A DNA stretch of 28,537 nt from Defluviicoccus vanus (GTDB lineage Bacteria; Pseudomonadota; Alphaproteobacteria; Rhodospirillales; Defluviicoccaceae): positions 3,428,634-3,457,170 of the forward strand of contig NZ_CP053923.1 of the NCBI RefSeq assembly GCF_014672695.1, read 5' to 3'. Shown here piece after piece: positions 9,482-17,135 of the stretch (position 1 is the stretch's first letter; every line of letters begins with the position of its first letter). The notes beneath the pieces were generated by a model. It ran no database searches and had not been told where the DNA came from. It saw only the letters and a program-made list of their open reading frames with translations. The position numbers were made by a program, and so were the translations under genes.

Positions 9482-11294
9482 ATGGCCACGTTCACCGGGA
9501 CAGCCGCCAACGAAACCATCACCCCCGGCTTCGTTTCCGCCACCGTCAGCCGCATCCCGCCCGGCAGTTTGCCCGGCGCCGGGGCGGATTCCATCGACGG
9601 CGGCGGCGGCAACGACAGCCTCGATGGGGGAGTGGTAACGATACGATCTTTGGCGGCACCGGCAACGATACCGTCGTCGGCAGCGCCGGCAGCGACGTAA
9701 TCGATCTTGGTGCGGGTGACGATCGCTTAGTCAACGCGGTCAGCGGCAATGACGCCACGATCATCGGCGGCGACGGCAACGACGTTATCTTGAGTGACAG
9801 CGGCAGTCGCTTCGATGTGGTTTCTATCGTTGGCGGCAGCGGCGACGACAGCATCGCCGCTGTCGGCGTCTCCGTCCACGTGAGCGGCGATGGCGGCAAC
9901 GATACCATCTTCGGCGGGTATTCTCCCTCCGGCAAATCTGCCACCAACTACCTCGACGGCGGCGCTGGCAACGACAGCATCAGCGTCTCCACATTGTATC
10001 ATGGTGACTTCACGCTTGTCGGTGGTGCCGGCAACGATTGCCTGCATGCCTATTGCGGCTATGGCGCAGGGCTATTTAGCTTAGTTGGCGGTGACGGGGA
10101 CGACAGCATCTCGAGCAGTACTTGGTATGGTTCTGTTTACGTTCAAGGCGATGGCGGCAACGACACCATCACCTGCGAAGGCAAAGATCCAGACCTTCAC
10201 GTTTGGGGAGGCACCGGCGACGACAGCATTGTCGCCAGCGGCTTCCAAACATACAACGCTCAATTGTATGGCGAGGACGGCAACGATACGATCGATGCTG
10301 TTAATTCTGAGTTCAGGTTTAGTGTCTTCGGCGGCGCCGGCAACGATAGCATTACCGGTGACGGCGGTGTTTACGGTGGCGCCACAATCGATGGCGGCGC
10401 GGGCAATGACACGCTTCTCGGCTATGCCTATATTGGCCGAGTCTACGTTTCCGGCGGCGACGGCAACGATTCGATATCCGGCGCCGAAGGTGGCGCCTTC
10501 GGCTATCATTCTACCATATCCGTTTACGGCGGCGACGGTGACGACACCATCATCGGTCTCAGTCACTACAGCCTCGATGGGTCGGTGTACCTGTCCGGCG
10601 ACGCCGGCAACGACAGCCTGCGCGGCGGTGCAGCCGACGAGACGCTGGACGGCGGGACCGGCAACGACACTCTGGACGCCGGCGGCGGCAACGACCGGGC
10701 CTGGGGCGGCGCGGGCGACGATTCCATCTCCGGCGGCAGCGGTAACGACGGGATCGCCGGTGACGCCGGCAACGACCGGGCGTCGGGCGACGACGGCAAT
10801 GATACGCTCAATGGCTGCGCCGGCAACGACACGCTCGCCGGCGGCGCCGGCCGGGACGTGCTGGTTGGCAGTGCCGGCAACGCAGCCTCAATGGCGGCGA
10901 CGGGCCGGATGCGCTGAATGGCGGTGCCGGGGCCGATGTGCTGCGCGGCGGTGCCGGCGACGACACGTTTGTCTACACCCTGATTACGGACTCGGCCGTC
11001 GGCGTCACTCACGACACCGTCCTCGATTTCACCGGCGTCGGCGCGGCGGCGGGGGATCGGATCAACTTGGCGCAGATCGATGCCAACGCGCTTGCGGCCG
11101 GCGATCAGGCCTTCAACTTCATCGGCACCGCTGCCTTCACCCACGTCGCCGGCCAATTGCACGCGGTGGCGGCCAACGGCGGCGTCGACAGCCTGATCCA
11201 GGGCGACGTCAACGGCGATGGCATCGCCGACTTCGAGATCCTGGTCAAGGGTGCCACTGCTGCCGCCTGGGTGGCGGGCGACTTCATCCTCTGA
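9482..11294 (+). CDS. Second RTX calcium-binding protein, type I secreted, two frameshifts
   Basis: Paralogue of the upstream RTX protein; about 604 residues when repaired. It starts MATFTGTAANETITPGFVSATVSRIPPGSLPGAGADSIDGGGGND, very like the neighbour's first 45 residues. A long run of 18-25-residue repeats follows (about 9830-10620), each with one GG-x-G-[ND]-D-[ST]-[IL] turn, then canonical nonapeptides (10620-10960). The C-terminal domain begins DDTFVYTLITDSAVGVTHD and ends WVAGDFIL. The VSLA module found five times in the neighbour is absent. No signal peptide and no enzymatic domain are seen, so secretion through a type I exporter encoded elsewhere is inferred. One base is missing at about 9626-9634 and one at about 10881-10883; open segments are 9482-9633, 9634-10882 and 10884-11294. 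Function is likely structural or adhesive; this is not proven. Confidence 0.85.
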
Positions 11295-11308
11295 GGTCCG
11301 TCGGACAA

Positions 11309-11342
11309 GGCAGTGGCACGGCGATGCCGCCACGCCACTGCC
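11309..11342 (+). terminator. Stem-loop after the second RTX gene
   Basis: Nine-base perfect arms GGCAGTGGC (11309-11317) and GCCACTGCC (11334-11342) enclose a second small hairpin (CGGC/GCCG). It lies 15 bases after the RTX stop. No T run follows, so it may be a 3'-end stabiliser rather than a true intrinsic terminator. Confidence 0.45.
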
Positions 11343-11480
11343 GTTCCGGCGCCTGAACGGCGGGCTAACGCTGCATTTGGGGCAACTGATCGCCGGCCGG
11401 CGCAACCACGGCCTTGGTCTTTCCCCGATCGCCGTACAACGGCTACTATGGCCGCTATGTCCCCTTCGCCGCAGGTGTCG

Positions 11481-12149
11481 ATGCTGCCGCTTTGTCTCTT
11501 CGATTGCGACGGAACGCTGGTTGACAGCCAGCATACGATTATCGCCGCCATGCAGGCGGCGTTTGCCAGCGTCGAACGCGAGCCGCCGTCGGCGCAGGCG
11601 ATCCGCGAGGTGGTGGGCCTGTCGCTCACCGATGCGGTGGCCGTCCTCCTCGGTGCCGAGGCCGCCGAGACGCGGCGCGTCGCCGCCGCCTACGTCGCTG
11701 CAACGAAGTCGATGCGTACTCCCACGGACGGTCTTGAACCGATATTTCCCGGTGTTCGTGACGGTCTCGATGTCCTTGATGCCGAGGGGTGGCTGCTCGG
11801 CATCGCCACCGGCAAGTCGCGCCGGGCGCTTGACGATACGCTCACCGAGCATGCCCTGACCGGACGTTTCGTTACCCTGCAGACGGCGGACCGTGCCGCC
11901 GGCAAACCGGCACCTGATATGGTGTTTCGCGCCATCGCCGAGACGGGTGGCGAACTATCGCGCACCGTGGTCGTCGGCGACTCGGTGTTTGACATGCAGA
12001 TGGCACGGCACGCCGGCGCGACAGCGTTCGGTGTCGCCTGGGGCTATCATCCGGTCGACGCACTGCGCGCGGAAGGTGCTCAGGCAGTAGCCAGGACCTT
12101 CCCGGAACTGCTGCTGCTGCTGGCCGGCTGGGTATCAACCAGCCGTTAG
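11481..12149 (+). CDS. HAD-superfamily phosphatase, phosphoglycolate phosphatase-like
   Basis: Cytoplasmic HAD subfamily IA phosphohydrolase of about 222 residues. All four HAD motifs are present: FDCDGTLVDSQ (nucleophile Asp and acid/base Asp), the Thr of IATGKSRRALD, the Lys of GKPAPDMVF, and VVVGDSVFDMQMARHAG with the two metal-binding acidic positions. An alpha-helical cap lies between motifs I and II. Substrate is not determinable from sequence; phosphoglycolate or another small sugar phosphate is typical. The frame is open from 11313; ATGs at 11448 and 11457 are alternative starts. The ATG at 11481 is preferred because relatives begin only a few residues before FDCDGTL. In many alphaproteobacteria this gene sits directly before the ATP12 chaperone gene. 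Here ATP12 is 3.8 kb downstream, beyond the IS insertions. Confidence 0.85.
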   Translation: MLPLCLFDCDGTLVDSQHTIIAAMQAAFASVEREPPSAQAIREVVGLSLTDAVAVLLGAEAAETRRVAAAYVAATKSMRTPTDGLEPIFPGVRDGLDVLDAEGWLLGIATGKSRRALDDTLTEHALTGRFVTLQTADRAAGKPAPDMVFRAIAETGGELSRTVVVGDSVFDMQMARHAGATAFGVAWGYHPVDALRAEGAQAVARTFPELLLLLAGWVSTSR

Positions 12150-12665
12150 CAGCGCCGGGCTTCCATTCCCTTATCGGCTTTCCTGCCACCGCGGATGACC
12201 GCTCGGTGCGCCTTGTCGTGTGCGCAACGAGGGGGCGAAAACGCATGGCGCGCATATTTTGCCACGGAATTGTCGCAAAAGCACACATCGGCCCTGTTAG
12301 GGTAATGTAGGCCCCTTATAAGGTAGCAGTGTAGACCATTTGGGCGCCGATAACAGATTTATAGACGTATTGTACAAAAGGTGAGATCCCAAAATGGGTC
12401 ATAAACACCCCATAGACCACAATAAGCTTAACAAAACAGCCACGATCCATTAGCGCGAATAACATTTGAAGTATTTAACGCCAGCTCGCGATAGCGGTAT
12501 ATATGTGTACATATCAAATCGTACATACATCTTTCAAGGGTATGTGTGATGATAGTGAAGGGGCGGGACAGTATTCCCAAAACGTAAAAGATGCTGTGAC
12601 CGCACAACTAGGGGAAGTGTCTAAACGATCCCTTCATGGTGGTCTCAATGGGATGGAGGTGTGAA
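12150..12665. other. Low-GC intergenic stretch upstream of the secreted-protein gene
   Basis: From about 12250 to 12610 the composition is markedly A/T-richer than any coding neighbour, suggesting foreign origin or a large regulatory region. It holds an inverted repeat ATATGT-gt-ACATAT at 12501-12514 and several TATA-like tracts. No reading frame here is convincing. The secreted-protein ribosome site GGAGGTG lies at its right end (about 12655-12661). Confidence 0.5.
12501..12514. promoter_or_regulatory. Short inverted repeat, possible operator
   Basis: ATATGT, spacer GT, ACATAT; perfect 6-base arms in the A/T-rich region about 150 bases before the secreted-protein start. A similar half-site (GTACATA) follows at about 12521. 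Could be a regulator site or chance in an A/T-rich stretch. Confidence 0.25.
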
Positions 12666-13044
12666 ATGAACAGGACGTTTACTTCGGCATTTGCACTCGC
12701 AATCGTGTTGTCTGGTGCTGTTGTCCTGTCGACAAGCGCTCGTGCCGATGATGAGGGTAAAAACAACAAAGACAAAGCCGTCTGCTACAAGGTGCTCTAC
12801 CAAAAGGGCAATAGTGGATGGGCTTATGACACTAAAGATCGGCTGGTTCTTAATATCCTGAAGCACAGCGATCTTACGAAGGACGAAACCGCCTATTCCG
12901 TGCACGGGAAATTCGTCGATGTCGGCGACTATGGCAGATACAACAGAAAAAGCAGGACGAACATGAACGTTGCGACGGGGACTGTCGTGACGAAGTCTCA
13001 CTCAGACAGTGGCTACGGCAGCAAGTCTGACTCCGGTGCCCGCC
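12666..13044 (+). pseudogene. Small secreted protein, 5' part, interrupted by IS4 element
   Basis: The start ATG at 12666 follows GGAGGTG by 4 bases. The N-terminus MNRTFTSAFALAIVLSGAVVLSTSARA is a clear Sec signal peptide with likely cleavage before DDEGKNN. The mature part is hydrophilic and rich in Asp, Lys, Ser and Gly and contains CYKVLYQKGNSGW. An IS4-family element interrupts the codon after ...SKSDSGAR. Removing the IS and one 9-base target copy joins this part in frame to 14349-14554, giving a 194-residue precursor with four cysteines in the mature region. As it stands, the frame runs 11 codons into the IS and stops at 13073. I do not recognise the family; a periplasmic or extracellular small protein is the limit of what can be said. 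Confidence 0.75.
13036..13044 (+). repeat. Target-site duplication, left copy (IS4)
   Basis: GTGCCCGCC, repeated at 14340-14348. Nine bases (ten if the preceding G is counted) is within the range known for IS4-family insertions. Confidence 0.85.
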
Positions 13045-14339
13045 CTCAGGAATCCCCTCATTTTGAGTTTTGATACGGATCAATGGGTTGCTACGGATGA
13101 GCTTTGCGGCGGCGGTCGGTTATGCAGGGTGAGAGGAAGGTTTCGAGGGTTGGGGTGGGGAAGTGAACGGGGTAGCGCGTCCTGAGTTTCGTTTGACCGA
13201 CGTTCGTCGGTTTCTTGATGGGGTTTTCGCGGGGCATGTTCACGCCAAACGGATCGCGTCGCTGGCCAACGGCACGCTGGGGGTGATGACCGGTGCGTCG
13301 CTGGCGGTTTCGATGATCGGCCATGCGTTGGCGCAGGCGCGGGGATTGCTGACCAAGCATGCGGTCAAACAGGTCGACAGGCTGCTGAGCAACGCGGCGT
13401 CTCCGTCTGGGAGATGTTCGGGCAATGGGTTCCGGAGGCGGTTGGCGGCCGCAAGGAAATCGTCGTCGCCATGGACTGGACCGATTTCGACGCCGACGGG
13501 CAGGCGACGCTGGCGCTCAATCTGGTGACCGGGCACGGCCGGGCGACGCCGCTGTTGTGGCTGACGATGCTGAAGGCGGAACTGGCGGGCCAGCGCAACG
13601 CCATCGAGGATGCGTGTCTCGGCCGCCTTGCCGGGGTGTTGCCGGCGGGGACGACGGCGACGATCCTCGCCGACCGCGGCTTCGGCGACCGCAAACTGTT
13701 CGATTATCTGACGAAATTGGGCTTCGCCTATGTCATCCGGTTCCGCGGCGACATCCGCGTCGACGCCGCCGACGGAGAAAGCCGGGCGGCGGCCGAGTGG
13801 GTCGGCAAGGGCGGCCGGGCGCGCCATCTGCGCGGCGCCTCGGTCACTGCCGCCGCGCAACCGGTCGGCGCCGTCGTCTGTGTCCACGCCAAGGCGATGA
13901 AGGAGCCCTGGTGTTTGGCGACGAGCAAGGCAGACGCATCGGCCCGCGAAATCGTCAACCTCTACGCCAGACGCTGGACCATCGAGCCCAGCTTCCGCGA
14001 CACCAAGGATCTGCGCTTCGGCATGGGGCTCGGCGCCGTGCGCATCGGCGATCCGCAGCGCCGCGACCGCCTGCTCCTGCTCAACGCCTTCGCCGTGCTG
14101 TTCCTCACCCTGCTCGGCGAGGCCGGCGAAGCGCTCGGCATGGACCGCCACCTCAAGGTCAACACCGCCAAACGCCGAACCCATTCCCTGTTCCGCCAGG
14201 GCTGCATGCTCTACGACCTCATCCCGGCCATGCCCGAACCCCGCCTCCGGCCGTTGATCGAAAGGTTCCTCGAAATGCTAAAAAACAAACCAATCACCGC
14301 CCAACTGACGAACATAGCTTAAATGAGGGGATTGATGAG
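13045..14339 (+). mobile_element. IS4-family insertion sequence, 1,295 bp
   Basis: Terminal inverted repeats are visible: the left end reads CTCAGGAATCCCCTCATTT and the right end on the opposite strand reads CTCATCAATCCCCTCATTT, differing at two positions. A 9-base direct repeat flanks the element. It carries one transposase gene filling most of its length. It sits inside a small secreted-protein gene, whose frame is restored when the element and one target copy are removed, so the boundaries are well supported. Confidence 0.9.
13163..14322 (+). CDS. IS4-family DDE transposase, one frameshift
   Basis: Catalyses cut-and-paste movement of the surrounding element. About 386 residues when repaired. 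The start GTG at 13163 follows a purine-rich GGTGGGGAA. Catalytic signatures are VVAMDWTDFD (first Asp), ILADRGFGDRKLFDYL (second Asp) and YARRWTIEPSFRDTK, which is the Y-R-E-K signature of IS4 elements with the catalytic Glu. A G is missing at about 13395-13399 (AACGCGGCGTC). The first segment ends in ...VDRLLSNAA in one frame, and the second resumes as GVSVWEMFGQWVPEAVGG in another, reading to 14322. As written the transposase is split, so the copy may be inactive unless the missing base is a sequencing error. Confidence 0.88.
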
Positions 14340-14348
14340 GTGCCCGCC
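14340..14348 (+). repeat. Target-site duplication, right copy (IS4)
   Basis: GTGCCCGCC, identical to 13036-13044. Confidence 0.85.
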
Positions 14349-14554
14349 TGGGCGTGGAGACCGCTGGAGGTCTCTACAAGACGACCAATCATACGTTTGA
14401 TTGCAGCAATAGCGATGACAAGGCCACGCCTGAGAGCTGGGAAAAGTGCGCCTTGGACGGTTACGAAGGTTACAGCTTGGCGACGGCCGACCGGAACGAC
14501 GATAACTGCAACTTCTTCCAGGACGGCTCTGGCAGCGGCTATAATCACCACTAG
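14349..14554 (+). pseudogene. Small secreted protein, 3' part, after the IS4 element
   Basis: Continues the interrupted gene as LGVETAGGLYKTTNHTFDCS, with three cysteines (DCSNS, EKCALDG, DDNCNFF), and ends ...GSGSGYNHH. The stop TAG at 14552-14554 is made of the TA target of the adjacent IS630 element plus that element's first G. Without the IS630, the sequence after the TA (15603 onward) would still give TAG followed by TAA, so the ancestral stop was in the same place. The acidic, Cys-containing, Gly/Ser-ended tail suggests an extracytoplasmic protein with possible disulfides; no family is recognised. Confidence 0.75.
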
Positions 14555-15600
14555 AGCGGAGGCCGATCTGAGTGAATCGTTGGGGATTCCCATTGGGGGC
14601 TGGTTCTGATTCAAGATGTCTGCCGGAGGAGGAGGCCGGTGGACATGTCGACAGCGCTTTCCCTCGATCTTCGCGTCCGGGTTCTCAAGGCGGTGGCGGA
14701 AGGCGCGAGCCATCGCGCGGCGGCGGCGCGGTTCGGCGTCAGCGCCGCCAGCGTGAGCCGATGGCGGGCGCTGGAGCGGACGCAGGGTGATCCGCGCCCT
14801 GGCCCGCTCGGCGGCGACCGCCGCTCCGCCCGCGTCGAGGCGCAAGGCGCGCTGATCCGGCAGCTGATCGAGGCGACGCCGGACGTCACCACCGAAGAGC
14901 TGCGCGCGACGCTGGCCGAGCGGGGCCACGGTTTCGGCTACGGCACGCTGCAGCGGTTCTTCCGCCGCCACGGGCTCACGCGCAAAAAAGACCGGCCATG
15001 CGACCGAACAGGACCGCCCCGACATCCTGAAGCAGCGCGAGGCGTGGTTCGACGGCCAGATCGACCTGGCCCCGGAGCGCCTCGTGTTCATCGACGAGAC
15101 CTGGGCGAAGACCAACATGGGCCGTACCTACGGCCGCGCGCCCCGCGGCGAGCGGCTGCGCATGGGCTTCCCCATGGCCACTGGAAGACCACGACCTTCG
15201 TCGGCGCCCTGACCATGCGCGGCATGATCGCCCCCTTCGTGCTCACCGGAGCGATCAACCGCGACGCCTTCGATGCCTATGTCGAGAAGGTGCTCGTCCC
15301 CGAGCTCCGCCCCGGCGACATCGTGATCATGGACAACCTGTCCAGCCACAAGGGGCCGCGCACCGATGCGCTGATCAGACGCGGGCGCCAGCCTCCTCTT
15401 CCTGCCGCCCTACAGCCCCGACTTCAACCCCATTGAGAAGGCGTTCGCGAAGCTCAAGGCCCTGCTCCGCAAGGCCGCCGAGCGCACCGTCGAAGCCCTC
15501 TGGGCCGCCATCGGCCGCTTCGCCGACGACTTCACCCCAGCCGAGTGCGCAAACTACTTCAGCGCCTGCGGATACGATCCAGACTGGTAGGATTCCGCTC
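14554..15600 (+). mobile_element. IS630-family insertion sequence, about 1,047 bp
   Basis: Flanked by TA dinucleotides (14552-14553 and 15601-15602), the target duplication expected of IS630/Tc1-mariner elements. The ends are inverted: left GAGCGGAGGCCGA, right on the opposite strand GAGCGGAATCCTA, with seven perfect terminal bases and partial match beyond. It contains one transposase gene. It is inserted exactly at the stop codon of the small secreted-protein gene, 204 bases beyond the IS4 element. Confidence 0.85.
14645..15590 (+). CDS. IS630-family transposase, three frameshifts
   Basis: DDE transposase of about 315 residues when repaired; the start ATG at 14645 follows GGAGGAGG at about 14629. 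The N-terminal helix-turn-helix reads VLKAVAEGASHRAAAARFGVSAASVSRW. The catalytic core gives LVFIDETWAKTNM (first Asp), DIVIMDNLSSHKG (second Asp) and LPPYSPDFNPIEKAFAKLK (Glu of the DDE triad, with the family PYSPDxNPIE motif). It ends at CGYDPDW. The frame breaks at the A6 run 14984-14989 (one extra A), at the C4 run about 15170-15173 (one missing C) and near 15378-15390 (one extra or two missing bases). The copy as written cannot make a full protein. Confidence 0.85.
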
Positions 15601-15602
15601 TA

Positions 15603-15943
15603 GTAATACGCATACGCGCGTCTGGAGTAGCGCCAGCCCTCTCCGAACGGCATGCGGCGCCAATGATAGCTGAAAGGCTGCGACCTGAGGGGTCGCAGCC
15701 TTTCTTGTCAGATCGGCAAGGGATGCCGGATTGCTTGGTTTGGAGGACTGCCGGGACGGGCACCACGCGGACGCGGCCCATGATCGGCGAGCGACGATAC
15801 GGCAACTGCGACAATGGCGAGGACGATCGCCCGGCGCTATGATCGCGACGCCGGACGATGCGCCGTCGCTTCCCTGCCGTGTGCCGTCCGTACCTGCCGC
15901 TCCTTTGCCGACCAGGGACCTGCCTCACAGCCGGATACGCGCG
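15603..15943. other. Gap between the IS630 element and ATP12
   Basis: Contains the strong hairpin terminator at 15673-15703. After that comes about 240 bases of leader before the ATP12 start. The ATP12 frame itself stays open upstream to 15731, but those residues lack family similarity. Confidence 0.5.
15673..15703 (+). terminator. Intrinsic terminator, 13-bp perfect stem
   Basis: AAAGGCTGCGACC (15673-15685), 5-base loop, GGTCGCAGCCTTT (15691-15703), then CTTGT. It lies about 70 bases after where the small secreted-protein gene ended before the IS630 insertion, so it was probably that gene's terminator. Confidence 0.8.
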
Positions 15944-16666
15944 ATGCCCCTGCCACCTCGACGCTTCTATCGAACCGTAACCGTAGCCGCGGCCGATGAC
16001 GGTCATCGCGTGCTATTGGACAATCGCCTGGTGCGAACACCGGCTGGGCCGGTTCTTGCCGTGCCGGGCGCTGTGCTGGCCGAAGCGATCGCCGCTGAGT
16101 GGCAGGCGCAAGGCGAGAGTATAGACCCGGAGACGATGCCGCTCACCCGCTTGGCCTTCACCGCGCTCGACCGGGTGCGGCAACAGCGTGCGGCGATGAT
16201 CGAAAGCCTCCTCGTCTATGCCGGCAGTGACGTCCTTTGCTATCGCGCCGAGTCGCCGCAGGAGCTTAGAGCGATCCAGGAGGCAAATTGGCAGCCGCTG
16301 CTCGATTGGGCGGCGGAGCGGTTGGGCGCGTCGCTCGCCGTGACCGTGGGTGTGGTGCCGCTGCGTCAGTCGACGGCGGCGGTTGCCGCCCTTGCCGGCG
16401 CCGTCAATGACTGCGACGACTTGGCGTTGACCGGTCTCGCCAATGTGGTGCAGACGGCGAGTTCGCTTGTGATTGGCCTTGCCCTCCTGCACCACAGAAT
16501 CGATGCGGAAGCCGCCTTTCGTGCCGCTTTTCTCGACGAATGCTACCAGGCGGAGCGCTGGGGCAGCGATCCGGAGGCGGCGGCGCGACGCGAGCGGCTT
16601 GCTGCTGACATCGCTGCGGCGGCGCTTTTTCTCCAGCTATCGCGCCGCAATGGGGCGGCTGGCTGA
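15944..16666 (+). CDS. ATP12-family F1-ATPase assembly chaperone
   Basis: Assists assembly of the F1 ATP synthase alpha subunit; the family is shared by alphaproteobacteria and mitochondria. 240 residues from the ATG at 15944. Conserved features are RFYRTVTVAAADDGHRVLLDNRLVRTPAG at the N-terminus, LAEAIAAEWQAQGESIDPETMPLTRLAFTALDRV, SDVLCYRAESPQEL, and the C-terminal LTGLANVVQTASSLVIGLALLHHRIDAEAAFRAAFLDECYQAERWGSDPEAAARRERL. An earlier ATG at 15839 is possible, but the extension is not family-like. Its usual upstream neighbour, the HAD phosphatase, is separated from it by the IS-bearing interval. The frame is intact. Acylphosphatase follows 71 bases later on the same strand. Confidence 0.92.
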   Translation: MPLPPRRFYRTVTVAAADDGHRVLLDNRLVRTPAGPVLAVPGAVLAEAIAAEWQAQGESIDPETMPLTRLAFTALDRVRQQRAAMIESLLVYAGSDVLCYRAESPQELRAIQEANWQPLLDWAAERLGASLAVTVGVVPLRQSTAAVAALAGAVNDCDDLALTGLANVVQTASSLVIGLALLHHRIDAEAAFRAAFLDECYQAERWGSDPEAAARRERLAADIAAAALFLQLSRRNGAAG

Positions 16667-16737
16667 GGCCAGTGGCACGGAACTGGGAGACGACAACGAA
16701 CCGGCACGGCGAACATCGCCCGCCGGAGGGATGAGAG

Positions 16738-17040
16738 GTGGCAGTGGGCGAAGCGGGTGTGCCGCGTAAGACGGTGCAGGTGCGGATCGAGGGTCGCGTG
16801 CAGGGGGTCTGGTACCGAGGCTGGGCTGTGCAGGAGGCATTGACGCGTGGCCTCGCCGGGTGGGTGCGCAATCGCAGCGACGGTTCGGTGGAGGCGATGT
16901 TTTCCGGCCCGAAGGACGTGGTTGACGCCATGCTCGAGGCGTGCTGGCAGGGCCCGCCGTCGGCGCGCGTTAGTCGGGTGACGTCAAGCCCGGCTCCCGA
17001 ACCCGAAACACCCGGCTTCCACCCGATGGCCACCTTATAA
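16738..17040 (+). CDS. acyP: Acylphosphatase
   Basis: Small cytoplasmic enzyme hydrolysing acyl phosphates such as acetyl phosphate; 100 residues, the family's normal size. Both family signatures are present: VRIEGRVQGVWYRGW, with the phosphate-binding loop and catalytic Arg, and GWVRNRSDGSVEAMFSG, with the catalytic Asn. The start GTG at 16738 has GGAGGG seven bases upstream; GTG at 16744 is an alternative. Probably co-transcribed with the ATP12 gene. The frame is intact. Confidence 0.93.
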   Translation: MAVGEAGVPRKTVQVRIEGRVQGVWYRGWAVQEALTRGLAGWVRNRSDGSVEAMFSGPKDVVDAMLEACWQGPPSARVSRVTSSPAPEPETPGFHPMATL

Positions 17041-17135
17041 AACGCAGCAAAGTCGAACTCGCCGTGCAGGGAGATCGCCGCGCGGGCGCGTCCCGGGTGG
17101 CGCGACGAGCCCCAGTCCCGGCGGCGACGCCCGGC

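Noticed and set aside
4905..11852. Long open frames on the minus strand across the RTX genes
   Set aside because: They are antisense shadows of GC-rich repeat codons (runs of Pro/Ser/Leu or Val/Ala with the RTX period) with no start signals or family similarity.
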